DNA of 64,000 nucleotides from Eurosta solidaginis (taxonomy: Eukaryota > Arthropoda > Insecta > Diptera > Tephritidae). A program made the translations under genes and the position numbers. Where the stretch lies: contig NW_027136971.1 of the NCBI RefSeq assembly GCF_040869045.1, positions 186,001-250,000 on the forward strand, read 5' to 3'. Below the pieces are notes generated by a model. It ran no database searches and was not told where the DNA came from. It was given only the letters and a program-made list of their open reading frames with translations. Shown piece after piece: positions 12,300-24,637 of the stretch. The stretch's first letter is position 1, and the number at the start of each line of letters is the position of its first letter.

Positions 12300-13450
12300 C
12301 ATATTGCGTTTTTTTTTTTAATTTGCTTACCGGGCTAAAGGTTAGCATGCTTAAAATACGTAAGTCGTTTTGTTCATCATATTTAAGTAGATAACTCATC
12401 AGTTGTTTGCATCAGAGCGATAATTTTTGAGATAGTTGTTAAAACTGTTTAAAGGTTGTCAAACGTTGTTTCTCGTTGTATATCCTTTAATTCTAGAGTT
12501 AAATTGATAAATAACGTGTACGAATTGGTTTAACGCATTTGTTTTGGTTACTCGACGTCTCCGTTCTCGTGTAGCCTACATATTGCGTTTTTTTTTTTAA
12601 TTTGCTTACCGGGCTAAAGGTTAGCATGCTTAAAATACGTAAGTCGTTTTGTTCATCATATTTAAGTAGATAACTCATCAGTTGTTTGCATCAGAGCGAT
12701 AATTTTTGAGATAGTTGTTAAAACTGTTTAAAGGTTGTCAAACGTTGTTTCTCGTTGTATATCCTTTAATTCTAGAGTTAAATTGATAAATAACGTGTAC
12801 GAATTGGTTTAACGCATTTGTTTTGGTTACTCGACGTCTCCGTTCTCGTGTAGCCTACATATTGCGTTTTTTTTTTTAATTTGCTTACCGGGCTAAAGGT
12901 TAGCATGTTTAGAATACGTAAGTCGTTTTATTCATCAATTTTAAGTAGATAACTCATCAGTTGTTTGCATCAGAGCGATAATTTTTGAGATAGTTGTTAA
13001 AACTGTTTAAAGGTTGTCAAACGTTGTTTCTCGTTGTATATCCTTTAATTCTAGAGTTAAATTGATAAATAACGTGTACGAATTGGTTTAACGCATTTGT
13101 TTTGGTTACTCGACGTCTCCGTTCTCGTGTAGCCTACATATTGCGTTTTTTTTTTTAATTTGCTTACCGGGCTAAAGGTTAGCATGTTTAGAATACGTAA
13201 GTCGTTTTATTCATCAATTTTAAGTAGATAACTCATCAGTTGTTTGCATCAGAGCGACAATTTTTGAGATAGTTATTAAAACTGTTTAAAGGTTGTCAAA
13301 CGTTGTTTCTCGTTGTATATCCTTTAATTCTAGAGTTAAATTGATAAATAACGTGTACGAATTTGTTTAACGCATTTGTTTTGGTTACTCGACGTCTCCG
13401 TTCTCGTGTAGCCTACATATTGCGTTTTTTTTTTAATTTGCTTACCGGGC
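12300..13450 (+). repeat. Run of near-identical adjacent units inside block A
   Basis: Successive units share GTTGTTAAAACTG (12436, 12714, 12992) and GAATTGGTTTAACG (12522, 12801, 13080), with ATGCTTAAAATACG in the first two and GTTTAGAATACG in the next two. Adjacent copies are much more alike than average neighbours, which points to single-unit tandem duplication. The same run is carried at about 18.1-19.05 kb and 26.9-27.85 kb through the larger duplications. Confidence 0.8.
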
Positions 13451-13689
13451 TAAAGGTTAGCATGCTTAAAATACGTAAGTCGTTTTGTTCATCATATTTA
13501 AGTAGATAACTCATCAGTTGTTTGCATCAGAGCGATAATTTTTGAGATAGTTGTTAAAACTGTTTAAAGGTTGTCAAACGTTGTTTCTCGTTGTATATCC
13601 TTTAATTCTAGAGTTAAATTGATAAATAACGTGTACGAATTGGTTTAACGCATTTGTTTTGGTTACTCGACGTCTCCGTTCTCGTGTAG

Positions 13690-13895
13690 CCTACATATTG
13701 CGTTTTTTTTTTAATTTGCTTACCGGGCTAAAGGTTAGCATGTTTAAAATACGTAAGTCGTTTTGTTCATAAAATTTAAGTAGATAACATCAGTTGTTTG
13801 CATCAGAGCGATAATTTTTGAGATAGTTATTAAAACTGTTTAAAGGTTGTCAAACGTTGTTTCTCGTTGTATATCCTTTAATTCTAGAGTTAAAT
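13690..13895 (+). repeat. Junction unit between the two block A copies
   Basis: Here the 5,829-bp correspondence fails: this unit has TTCATAAAATTTAAG and GATAACATCAG (13768-13790), whereas the position one offset earlier (about 7941) has TTCAACAAATTTAAG and GATAACTCATCAG. The unit instead resembles those at 9873 and 15702. From 13895 (AAATTCATAAAT) the block pattern resumes. It is therefore the likely breakpoint, or a unit altered by gene conversion after the duplication. Confidence 0.7.
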
Positions 13896-16800
13896 TCATA
13901 AATAACGTGTACGAATTTGTCTAACGCATTTGTATTGGTTACTCGACGTCTCCGTTCTCGTGTAGCCTACATATTGCGTTTTTTTTTAATTTGCTTACCG
14001 GGCTAAAGGTTAGCATGTTTAAAATACGTAAGTGGTTTTGTTCATCAAATTTAAGTAGTTCAGTTGTTTGCATCAGAGCGATAATTTTTGAGATAGTTAT
14101 TAAAACTGTTTAAAGGTTGTCAAACGTTGTTTCTCGTTGTATATCCTTTAATTCTAGAGTTAAATTGATAAATAACGTGTACGAATTTGTTTAACGCATT
14201 TGTTTTGGTTACTCGACGTCTCCGTTCTCGTGTAGCCTACATATTGCGTTTTTTTTTTAATTTGCTTACCGGGCTAAAGGTTAGCATGTTTAAAATACGT
14301 AAGTCGTTTTGTTCATCAAATTTAAGTAGATAACTCATCAGTTGTTTGCATCAGAGCGATAATTTTTGAGATAGTTATTAAAACTGTTTAAAGGTTGTCA
14401 AACGTTGTTTCTCGTTGTATATCCTTTAATTCTAGAGTTAAATTGATAAATAACGTGTAAGAATTTGTTTAACGCATTTGTTTTGGTTACTCGACGTCTC
14501 CGTTCTCGTGTAGCCTACATATTGCGTTTTTTTTTATTTGCTTACCGGGCTAAAGGTTAGCATGTTTAAAATACGTAAGTCGTTTTGTTCATCATATTTA
14601 AGTAGATAACTCATCAGTTGTTTGCATCAGAGCGATAATTTTTGAGATAGTTATTAAAACTGTTTAAAGGTTGTCAAACGTTTTTTCTCGTTGTATATCC
14701 TTTAATTCTAGAGTTAAATTGATAAATAACGTGTACGAATTTGTTTAACGCATTTGTTTTGGTTACTCGACGTCTCCGTTCTCGTGTAGCCTACATATTG
14801 CGTTTTTTTTTTAATTTGCTTACCGGGCTAAAGGTTAGCATGTTTAAAATACGTAAGTCGTTTTGTTCATCAAATTTAAGTAGATAACTCATCAGTTGTT
14901 TGCATCAGAGCGATAATTTTTGAGATAGTTATTAAAACTGTTTAAAGGTTGTCAAACGTTGTTTCTCGTTGTATATCCTTTAATTCTAGAGTTAAATTGA
15001 TAAATAACGTGTACGAATTTGTTTAACGCATTTGTTTTGGTTACTCGACGTCTCTGTTCTCGTGTAGCCTACATATTGCGTTTTTTTTTAATTTGCTTAC
15101 CGGGCTAAAGGTTAGCATGTTTAAAATACGTAAGTCGTTTTGTTCATCAAATTTAAGTAGATAACTCATCACTTGTTTGCATCAGAGCGATAATTTTTGA
15201 GATAGTTATTAAAACTGTTTAAAGGTTGTCAAACGTTGTTTCTCGTTGTATATCCTTTAATTCTAGAGTTAAATTGATAAATAACGTGTACGAATTTGTT
15301 TAACGCATTTGTTTTGGTTACTCGACGTCTCCGTTCTCGTGTAGCCTACATATTGCGTTTTTTTTTTTAATTTGCTTACCGGGCTAAAGGTTAGCATGCT
15401 TAAAATACGTAAGTCGTTTTGTTCAACAAATTTGAGTAGATAGCTCATCAGTTGTTTGCATCAGAGCGATAATTTTTGAGATAGTTATTAAAACTGTTTA
15501 AAGGTTATCAAACGTTGTTTCTCGTTGTATATCCTTTAATTCTAGAGTTAAATTGATAAATAACGTGTACGAATTTGTTTAACGCATTTGTTTTGGTTAC
15601 TCGACGTCTCTGTTCTCGTGAAGCCTACATATTGCGTTTTTTTTTTAATTTGCTTACCGGGCTAAAGGTTAGCATGTTTAAAATACGTAAGTCGTTTTGT
15701 TCATAAAATTTAAGTAGATAACATCAGTTGTTTGCATCAGAGCGATAATTTTTGAGATAGTTATTAAAACTGTTTAAAGGTTGTCAAACGTTGTTTCTCG
15801 TTGTATATCCTTTAATTCTAGAGTTAAATTGATAAATAACGTGTACGAATTTGTTTAACGCATTTGTTTTGGTTACTCGACGTCTCCGTTCTCGTGTAGC
15901 CTACATATTGCGTTTTTTTTTTAATTTGCTTACCGGGCTAAAGGTTAGCATGTTTAAAATACGTAAGTCGTTTTGTTCATCAAATTTAAGTAGATAACTC
16001 ATCAGTTGTTTACATCAGAGCGATAATTTTTGAGATAGTTATTAAAACTGTTTAAAGGTTGTCAAACGTTGTTTCTCGTTGTATATCCTTTAATTCTAGA
16101 GTTAAATTGATAAATAACGTGTACGAATTTGTTTAACGCATTTGTTTTGGTTACTCGACGTCTCCGTTCTCGTGTAGCCTACATATTGCGTTTTTTTTTT
16201 AATTTGCTTACCGGGCTAAAGGTTAGCATGTTTAAAATACGTAAGTCGTTTTGTTCATCAAATTTAAGTAGATAACTCATCAGTTGTTTGCATCAGAGCG
16301 ATAATTTTTGAGATAGTTATTAAAACTGTTTAAAGGTTGTCAAACGTTGTTTCTCGTTGTATATCCTTTAATTCTAGAGTTAAATTGATAAATAACGTGT
16401 GCAAATTTGTTTAACGCATTTGTTTTGGTTACTCGACGTCTCCGTTCTCGTGTAGCCTACATATTGCGTTTTTTTTTTAATTTGCTTACCGGGCTAAAGG
16501 TTAGCATGTTTAAAATACGTCAGTCGTTTTGTTCATCATATTTAAGTAGATAACTCATCAGTTGTTTGCATCAGAGCGATAATTTTTGAGATAGTTATTA
16601 AAACTGTTTAAAGGTTGTCAAACGTTGTTTCTCGTTGTATATCATTTAATTCTAGAGTTAAATTGATAAATAACGTGTACGAATTTGTTTAACGCATTTG
16701 TTTTGGTTACTCGACGTCTCCGTTCTCGTGTAGCCTACATATTGCGTTTTTTTTTTAATTTGCTTACCGGGCTAAAGGTTAGCATGTTTAAAATACGTAA

Positions 16801-19520
16801 GTCGTTTTGTTCATCATATTTAAGTAGATAACTCATCAGTTGTTTGCATCAGAGCGATAATTTTTGAGATAGTTATTAAAACTGTTTAAAGGTTGTCAAA
16901 CGTTGTTTCTCGTTGTATATCCTATAATTCTAGAGTTAAATTGATAAATAACGTGTACGAATTTGTTTAACGCATTTGTTTTGGTTACTCGACGTCTCCG
17001 TTCTCGTGTAGCCTACATATTGCGTTTTTTTTTTTAATTTGCTTACCGGGCTAAAGGTTAGCATGTTTAGAATACGTAAGTCGTTTTATTCATCAATTTT
17101 AAGTAGATAACTCATCAGTTGTTTGCATCAGAGCGACAATTTTTGAGATAGTTATTAAAACTGTTTAAAGGTTGTCAAACGTTGTTTCTCGTTGTATATC
17201 CTTTAATTCTAGAGTTAAATTGATAAATAACGTGTACGAATTTGTTTAACGCATTTGTTTTGGTTACTCGACGTCTCCGTTCTCGTGTAGCCTACATATT
17301 GCGTTTTTTTTTTAATTTGCTTACCGGGCTAAAGGTTAGCATGCTTAAAATACGTAAGTCGTTTTGTTCATCATATTTAAGTAGATAACTCATCAGTTGT
17401 TTGCATCAGAGCGATAATTTTTGAGATAGTTGTTAAAACTGTTTAAAGGTTGTCAAACGTTGTTTCTCGTTGTATATCCTTTAATTCTAGAGTTAAATTG
17501 ATAAATAACGTGTACGAATTGGTTTAACGCATTTGTTTTGGTTACTCGACGTCTCCGTTCTCGTGTAGCCTACATATTGCGTTTTTTTTTAAATTTGCTT
17601 ACCGGGCTAAAGGTTAGCATGTTTAAAATACGTAAGTCGTTTTGTTCATCATATTTAAGTAGATAACTCATCAGTTGTTTGCATCAGAGCGATAATTTTT
17701 GAGATAGTTATTAAAACTGTTTAAAGGTTGTCAAACGTTGTTTCTCGTTGTATATCCTTTAATTCTAGAGTTAAGTTGATAAATAACGTGTACGAATTTG
17801 TTTAACGCATTTGTTTTGGTTACTCGACGTCTCCGTTCTCGTGTAGCCTACATATTGCGTTTTTTTTTAATTTGCTTACCGGGCTAAAGGTTAGCACGTT
17901 TAAAATACGTAAGTCGTTTTGTTCATCATATTTAAGTAGATAACTCATCAGTTGTTTGCATCAGAGCGATAATTTTTGAGATAGTTATTAAAACTGTTTA
18001 AAGGTTGTCAAACGTTGTTTCTCGTTGTATATCCTTTAATTCTAGAGTTAAATTGATAAATAACGTGTACGAATTTGTTTAACGCATTTGTTTTGGTTAC
18101 TCGACGTCTCCGTTCTCGTGTAGCCTACATATTGCGTTTTTTTTTTTTAATTTGCTTACCGGGCTAAAGGTTAGCATGCTTAAAATACGTAAGTCGTTTT
18201 GTTCATCATATTTAAGTAGATAACTCATCAGTTGTTTGCATCAGAGCGATAATTTTTGAGATAGTTGTTAAAACTGTTTAAAGGTTGTCAAACGTTGTTT
18301 CTCGTTGTATATCCTTTAATTCTAGAGTTAAATTGATAAATAACGTGTACGAATTGGTTTAACGCATTTGTTTTGGTTACTCGACGTCTCCGTTCTCGTG
18401 TAGCCTACATATTGCGTTTTTTTTTTTAATTTGCTTACCGGGCTAAAGGTTAGCATGCTTAAAATACGTAAGTCGTTTTGTTCATCATATTTAAGTAGAT
18501 AACTCATCAGTTGTTTGCATCAGAGCGATAATTTTTGAGATAGTTGTTAAAACTGTTTAAAGGTTGTCAAACGTTGTTTCTCGTTGTATATCCTTTAATT
18601 CTAGAGTTAAATTGATAAATAACGTGTACGAATTGGTTTAACGCATTTGTTTTGGTTACTCGACGTCTCCGTTCTCGTGTAGCCTACATATTGCGTTTTT
18701 TTTTTTAATTTGCTTACCGGGCTAAAGGTTAGCATGTTTAGAATACGTAAGTCGTTTTATTCATCAATTTTAAGTAGATAACTCATCAGTTGTTTGCATC
18801 AGAGCGATAATTTTTGAGATAGTTGTTAAAACTGTTTAAAGGTTGTCAAACGTTGTTTCTCGTTGTATATCCTTTAATTCTAGAGTTAAATTGATAAATA
18901 ACGTGTACGAATTGGTTTAACGCATTTGTTTTGGTTACTCGACGTCTCCGTTCTCGTGTAGCCTACATATTGCGTTTTTTTTTTTAATTTGCTTACCGGG
19001 CTAAAGGTTAGCATGTTTAGAATACGTAAGTCGTTTTATTCATCAATTTTAAGTAGATAACTCATCAGTTGTTTGCATCAGAGCGACAATTTTTGAGATA
19101 GTTATTAAAACTGTTTAAAGGTTGTCAAACGTTGTTTCTCGTTGTATATCCTTTAATTCTAGAGTTAAATTGATAAATAACGTGTACGAATTTGTTTAAC
19201 GCATTTGTTTTGGTTACTCGACGTCTCCGTTCTCGTGTAGCCTACATATTGCGTTTTTTTTTTAATTTGCTTACCGGGCTAAAGGTTAGCATGCTTAAAA
19301 TACGTAAGTCGTTTTGTTCATCATATTTAAGTAGATAACTCATCAGTTGTTTGCATCAGAGCGATAATTTTTGAGATAGTTGTTAAAACTGTTTAAAGGT
19401 TGTCAAACGTTGTTTCTCGTTGTATATCCTTTAATTCTAGAGTTAAATTGATAAATAACGTGTACGAATTGGTTTAACGCATTTGTTTTGGTTACTCGAC
19501 GTCTCCGTTCTCGTGTAGCC
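13895..19520 (+). repeat. Block A, copy 2
   Basis: Counterpart of the segment starting at 8065. Private changes include GTCTAACG (13920), AAGTGGTTTT (14032), CGTTTTTTCTCG (14679), GTGAAGCC (15618) and TTAAGTTGAT (17773), the last also present in block B copy 2 (26545). A further seven-unit echo, ATGCTTAAAATACG then GTTAGCACG at 17341-17897 and again at 19291-19846 (offset about 1,950 bp), continues past the end of copy 1. Confidence 0.9.
14054..14063 (+). repeat. 7-bp deletion allele AGTAGTTCAG, copy 2
   Basis: Block A counterpart, 5,829 bp after the first. Confidence 0.85.
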
Positions 19521-20220
19521 TACATATTGCGTTTTTTTTTAAATTTGCTTACCGGGCTAAAGGTTAGCATGTTTAAAATACGTAAGTCGTTTTGTTCATC
19601 ATATTTAAGTAGATAACTCATCAGTTGTTTGCATCAGAGCGATAATTTTTGAGATAGTTATTAAAACTGTTTAAAGGTTGTCAAACGTTGTTTCTCGTTG
19701 TATATCCTTTAATTCTAGAGTTAAATTGATAAATAACGTGTACGAATTTGTTTAACGCATTTGTTTTGGTTACTCGACGTCTCCGTTCTCGTGTAGCCTA
19801 CATATTGCGTTTTTTTTTAATTTGCTTACCGGGCTAAAGGTTAGCACGTTTAAAATACGTAAGTCGTTTTGTTCATCATATTTAAGTAGATAACTCATCA
19901 GTTGTTTGCATCAGAGCGATAATTTTTGAGATAGTTATTAAAACTGTTTAAAGGTTGTCAAACGTTGTTTCTCGTTGTATATCCTTTAATTCTAGAGTTA
20001 AATTGATAAATAACGTGTACGAATTTGTTTAACGCATTTGTTTTGGTTACTCGACGTCTCCGTTCTCGTGTAGCCTACATATTGCGTTTTTTTTTTAATT
20101 TGCTTACCGGGCTAAAGGTTAGCATGTTTAAAATACGTAAGTCGTTTTGTTCATCAAATTTAAGTAGATAACTCATCAGTTGTTTGCATCAGAGCGATAA
20201 TTTTTGAGATAGTTATTAAA

Positions 20221-20250
20221 ACTGTTTAAAGTTATTAAAATTCTAGAGTT
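20221..20250 (+). repeat. Shortened unit with a template-switch-like join (27 bp net loss), copy 1
   Basis: After ACTGTTTAAAG the sequence re-reads TTATTAAAA, found about 20 bases upstream, then jumps forward to TTCTAGAG, dropping GGTTGTCAAACG through ATATCC. The next boundary also carries GTGAACGAA. The same allele lies one block B offset (8,773 bp) away. Best explained as a replication fork template switch at short homology. Confidence 0.85.
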
Positions 20251-21903
20251 AAATTGATAAATAACGTGAACGAATTTGTTTAACGCATTTGTTTTGGTTA
20301 CTCGACGTCTCCGTTCTCGTGTAGCCTACATATTGCGTTTTTTTTTTAATTTGCTTACCGGGCTAAAGGTTAGCATGTTTAAAATACGTAAGTCGTTTTG
20401 TTCATCATATTTAAGTAGATAACTCATCAGTTGTTTGCATCAGAGCGATAATTTTTGAGATAGTTATTAAAACTGTTTAAAGGTTGTCAAACGTTGTTTC
20501 TCGTTGTATATCCTTTAATTCTAGAGTTAAATTGATAAATAACGTGTACGAATTTGTTTAACGCATTTGTTTTGGTTACTCGACGTCTCCGTTCTCGTGT
20601 AGCCTACATATTGCGTTTTTTTTTTAATTTGCTTACCGGGCTAAAGGTTAGCATGTTTAAAATACGTAAGTCGTTTTGTTCATCATATTTAAGTAGATAA
20701 CTCATCAGTTGTTTGCATCAGAGCGATAATTTTTGAGATAGTTATTAAAACTGTTTAAAGGTTGTCAAACGTTGTTTCTCGTTGTATATCCTTTAATTCT
20801 AGAGTTAAATTGATAAATAACGTGTACGAATTTGTTTAACGCATTTGTTTTGGTTACTCGACGTCTCCGTTCTCGTGTAGCCTACATATTGCGTTTTTTT
20901 TTTTAATTTGCTTACCGGGCTAAAGGTTAGCATGTTTAAAATACGTAAGTCGTTTTGTTCATCATATTTAAGTAGATAACTCATCAGTTGTTTGCATCAG
21001 AGCGATAATTTTTGAGATAGTTATTAAAACTGTTTAAAGGTTGTCAAACGTTGTTTCTCGTTGTATATCCTTTAATTCTAGAGTTAAATTGATAAATAAC
21101 GTGTACGAATTTGTTTAACGCATTTGTTTTGGTTACTCGACGTCTCCGTACTCGTGTAGCCTACATATTGCGTTTTTTTTTTAATTTGCTTACCGGGCTA
21201 AAGGTTAGCATGTTTAAAATACGTAAGTCGTTTTGTTCATCAAATTTAAGTAGATAACTCATCAGTTGTTTGCATCAGAGCGATAATTTTTGAGATAGTT
21301 ATTAAAACTGTTTAAAGGTTGTCAAACGTTGTTTCTCGTTGTATATCCTTTAATTCTAGAGTTAAATTGATAAATAACGTGTACGAATTTGTTTAACGCA
21401 TTTGTTTTGGTTACTCGACGTCTCCGTTCTCGTGTGGCCTACATATTGCGTTTTTTTTTTAATTTGCTTACCGGGCTAAAGGTTAGCATGTTTAAAATAC
21501 GTAAGTCGTTTTGTTCATCAAACTTAAGTAGATAACTCATCAGTTGTTTGCATCAGAGCGATAATTTTTGAGATAGTTATTAAAACTGTTTAAAGGTTGT
21601 CAAACGTTGTTTCTCGTTGTATATCCTTTAATTCTAGAGTTAAATTGATAAATAACGTGTACGAATTTGTTTAACGCATTTGTTTTGGTTACTCGACGTC
21701 TCCGTTCTCGTGTAGCCAACATATTGCGTTTTTTTTTTTAATTTGCTTACCGGGCTAAAGGTTAGCATGTTTAAAATACGTAAGTCGTTTTGTTCATCAA
21801 ATTTAAGTAGATAACTCATCAGTTGTTTGCATCAGAGCGATAATTTTTGAGATAGTTATTAAAACTGTTTAAAGGTTGTCAAACGTTGTTTCTCGTTGTA
21901 TAT

Positions 21904-21923
21904 CCTTTAATTTAATTTAACGC
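21904..21923 (+). repeat. 33-bp-deleted unit boundary (1 of 5)
   Basis: CCTTTAATTTAATTTAACGC replaces the usual stretch from CCTTTAATTCTAGAG to GTTTAACGC. Net loss is 33 bp, with TTAATT/AATTT microhomology at the join. The TCTAGA palindrome and ACGTGTACG are lost. This unit also has CTACACATTGCG and TTGCTCATC. Confidence 0.9.
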
Positions 21924-22427
21924 ATTTGTTTTGGTTACTCGACGTCTCCGTTCTCGTGTAGCCTACACATTGCGTTTTTTTTTTTAATTTGCTTACCGGG
22001 CTAAAGGTTAGCATGTTTAAAATACGTAAGTCGTTTTGCTCATCAAATTTAAGTAGATAACTCATCAGTTGTTTGCATCAGAGCGACAATTTTTGAGATA
22101 GTTATTAAAACTGTTTAAAGGTTGTCAAACGTTGTTTCTCGTTGTATATCCTTTAATTCTAGAGTTAAATTGATAAATAACGTGTACGAATTTGTTTAAC
22201 GCATTTGTTTTGGTTACTCGACGTCTCCGTTCTCGTGTAGCCTACATATTGCGTTTTTTTTTTAATTTGCTTACCGGGCTAAAGGTTAGCATGTTTAAAA
22301 TACGTAAGTCGTTTTGTTCATCAAATTTAAGTAGATAACTCATCAGTTGTTTGCATCAGAGCGATAATTTTTGAGATAGTTATTAAAACTGTTTAAAGGT
22401 TGTCAAACGTTGTTTCTCGTTGTATAT

Positions 22428-22447
22428 CCTTTAATTTAATTTAACGC
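22428..22447 (+). repeat. 33-bp-deleted unit boundary (2 of 5)
   Basis: Same allele 524 bp (two units) after the previous one, with the same CTACACATT and TTGCTCATC partners. It has no counterpart in block B copy 2, so it marks a two-unit gain in copy 1 or loss in copy 2. Confidence 0.9.
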
Positions 22448-24617
22448 ATTTGTTTTGGTTACTCGACGTCTCCGTTCTCGTGTAGCCTACACATTGCGTT
22501 TTTTTTTTTAATTTGCTTACCGGGCTAAAGGTTAGCATGTTTAAAATACGTAAGTCGTTTTGCTCATCAAATTTAAGTAGATAACTCATCAGTTGTTTGC
22601 ATCAGAGCGACAATTTTTGAGATAGTTATTAAAACTGTTTAAAGGTTGTCAAACGTTGTTTCTCGTTGTATATCCTTTAATTCTAGAGTTAAATTGATAA
22701 ATAACGTGTACGAATTTGTTTAACGCATTTGTTTTGGTTACTCGACGTCTCCGTTCTCGTGTAGCCTACATATTGCGTTTTTTTTTTAATTTGCTTACCG
22801 GGCTAAAGGTTAGCATGTTTAAAATACGTAAGTCGTTTTGTTCATCAAATTTAAGTAGATAACTCATCAGTTGTTTGCATCAGAGCGATAATTTTTGAGA
22901 TAGTTATTAAAACTGTTTAAAGGTTGTCAAACGTTGTTTCTCGTTGTATATCCTTTAATTCCAGAGTTAAATTGATAAATAACGTGTACGAATTTGTTTA
23001 ACGCATTTGTTTTGGTTACTCGACGTCTCCGTTCTCGTGTAGCCTACATATTGCGTTTTTTTTTTAATTTGCTTACCGGGCTAAAGGTTAGCATGTTTAA
23101 AATACGTAAGTCGTTTTGTTCATCATATTTAAGTAGATAACTCATCAGTTGTTTGCATCAGAGCGATAATTTTTGAGATAGTTATTAAAACTGTTTAAAG
23201 GTTGTCAAACGTTGTTTCTCGTTGTATATCCTTTAATTCTAGAGTTAAATTGATAAATAACGTGTACGAATTTGTTTAACGCATTTGTTTTGGTTACTCG
23301 ACGTCTCCGTTCTCGTGTAGCCTACATATTGCGTTCTTTTTTTAATTTGCTTACCGGGCTAAAGGTTAGCATGTTTAAAATACGTAAGTCGTTTTGTTCA
23401 TCAAATTTAAGTAGATAACTCATCAGTTGTTTGCATCAGAGCGATAATTTTTGAGATAGTTATTAAAACTGTTTAAAGGTTGTCAAACGTTGTTTCTCGT
23501 TGTATATCCTTTAATTCTAGAGTTAAATTGATAAATAACGTGTACGAATTTGTTTAACGCATTTGTTTTGGTTACTCGACGTCTCCGTTCTCGTGTAGCC
23601 CACATATTGCGTTTTTTTTAAATTTGCTTACCGGGCTAAAGGTTAGCATGTTTAAAATACGTAAGTCGTTTTGTTCAACAAATTTAAGTAGATAACTCAT
23701 CAGTTGTTTGCATCAGAGCGATAATTTTTGAGATAGTTATTAAAACTGTTTAAAGGTTGTCAGACTTTGTTTCTCGTTGTATATCCTTTAATTCTAGAGT
23801 TAAATTGATAAATAACGTGTACGAATTTGTTTAACGCATTTGTTTTGGTTACTCGACGTCTCCGTTCTCGTGTAGCCTACATATTGCGTTTTTTTTTTAA
23901 TTTGCTTACCGGGCTAAAGGTTAGCATGTTTAAAATACGTAAGTCGTTTTGTTCAACAAATTTAAGTAGATAACTCATCAGTTGTTTGCATCAGAGCGAT
24001 AATTTTTGAGATAGTTATTAAAATTGTTTAAAGGTTGTCAAACGTTGTTTCTCGTTGGATATCCTTTAATTCCAGAGTTAAATTGATAAATAACGTGTAC
24101 GAATTTGTTTAACGCATTTGGTTTGGTTACTCGACGTCTCCGTTCTCGTGTAGCCTACATATTGCGTTTTTTTTTAATTTGCTTACCGGGCTAAAGGTTA
24201 GCATGTTTAAAATACGTAAGTCGTTTTGTTCATCATATTTAAGTAGATAACTCATCAGTTGTTTGCATCAGAGCGATAATTTTTGAGATAGTTATTAAAA
24301 CTGTTTAAAGGTTGTCAAACGTTGTTTCTCGTTGTATATCCTTTAATTCTAGAGTTAAATTGATAAATAACGTGTACGAATTTGTTTAACGCATTTGTTT
24401 TGGTTACTCGACGTCTCCGTTCTCGTGTAGCCTACATATTGCGTTTTTTTTTTAATTTGCTTACCGGGCTAAAGGTTAGCATGCTTAAAATACGTAAGTC
24501 GTTTTGTTCATCATATTTAAGTAGATAACTCATCAGTTGTTTGCATCAGAGCGATAATTTTTGAGATAGTTATTAAAACTGTTTAAAGGTTGTCAAACGT
24601 TGTTTCTCGTTGTATAT

Positions 24618-24637
24618 CCTTTAATTTAATTTAACGC
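24618..24637 (+). repeat. 33-bp-deleted unit boundary (3 of 5)
   Basis: Same deletion, but the unit differs: it has CTACATATT and the one-G-short GCTAAAGTTAGC at about 24713. It keeps TTGCTCATC. It is a sister of the other deleted units that has diverged or been converted. Confidence 0.9.

Larger units (their letters stand above)
8065..13690 (+). repeat. Block A, copy 1 (about 20-21 units)
   Basis: This stretch recurs at an offset of 5,829-5,830 bp. Shared rare marks include AAATTCATAAAT (8065/13895), AGTAGTTCAG (8225/14054), GTGTAAGAATTTG (8628/14457), CTCTGTTC (9225/15054), the 2-bp loss GATAACATCAG (9889/15718), GTGTGCAAATTTG (10569/16398) and GTTTAGAATACG with TTATTCATCAATTTTAAG (11237/17066 and later). 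I noticed only seven single-base differences between copies besides T-run length. Edges are approximate. Confidence 0.9.
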
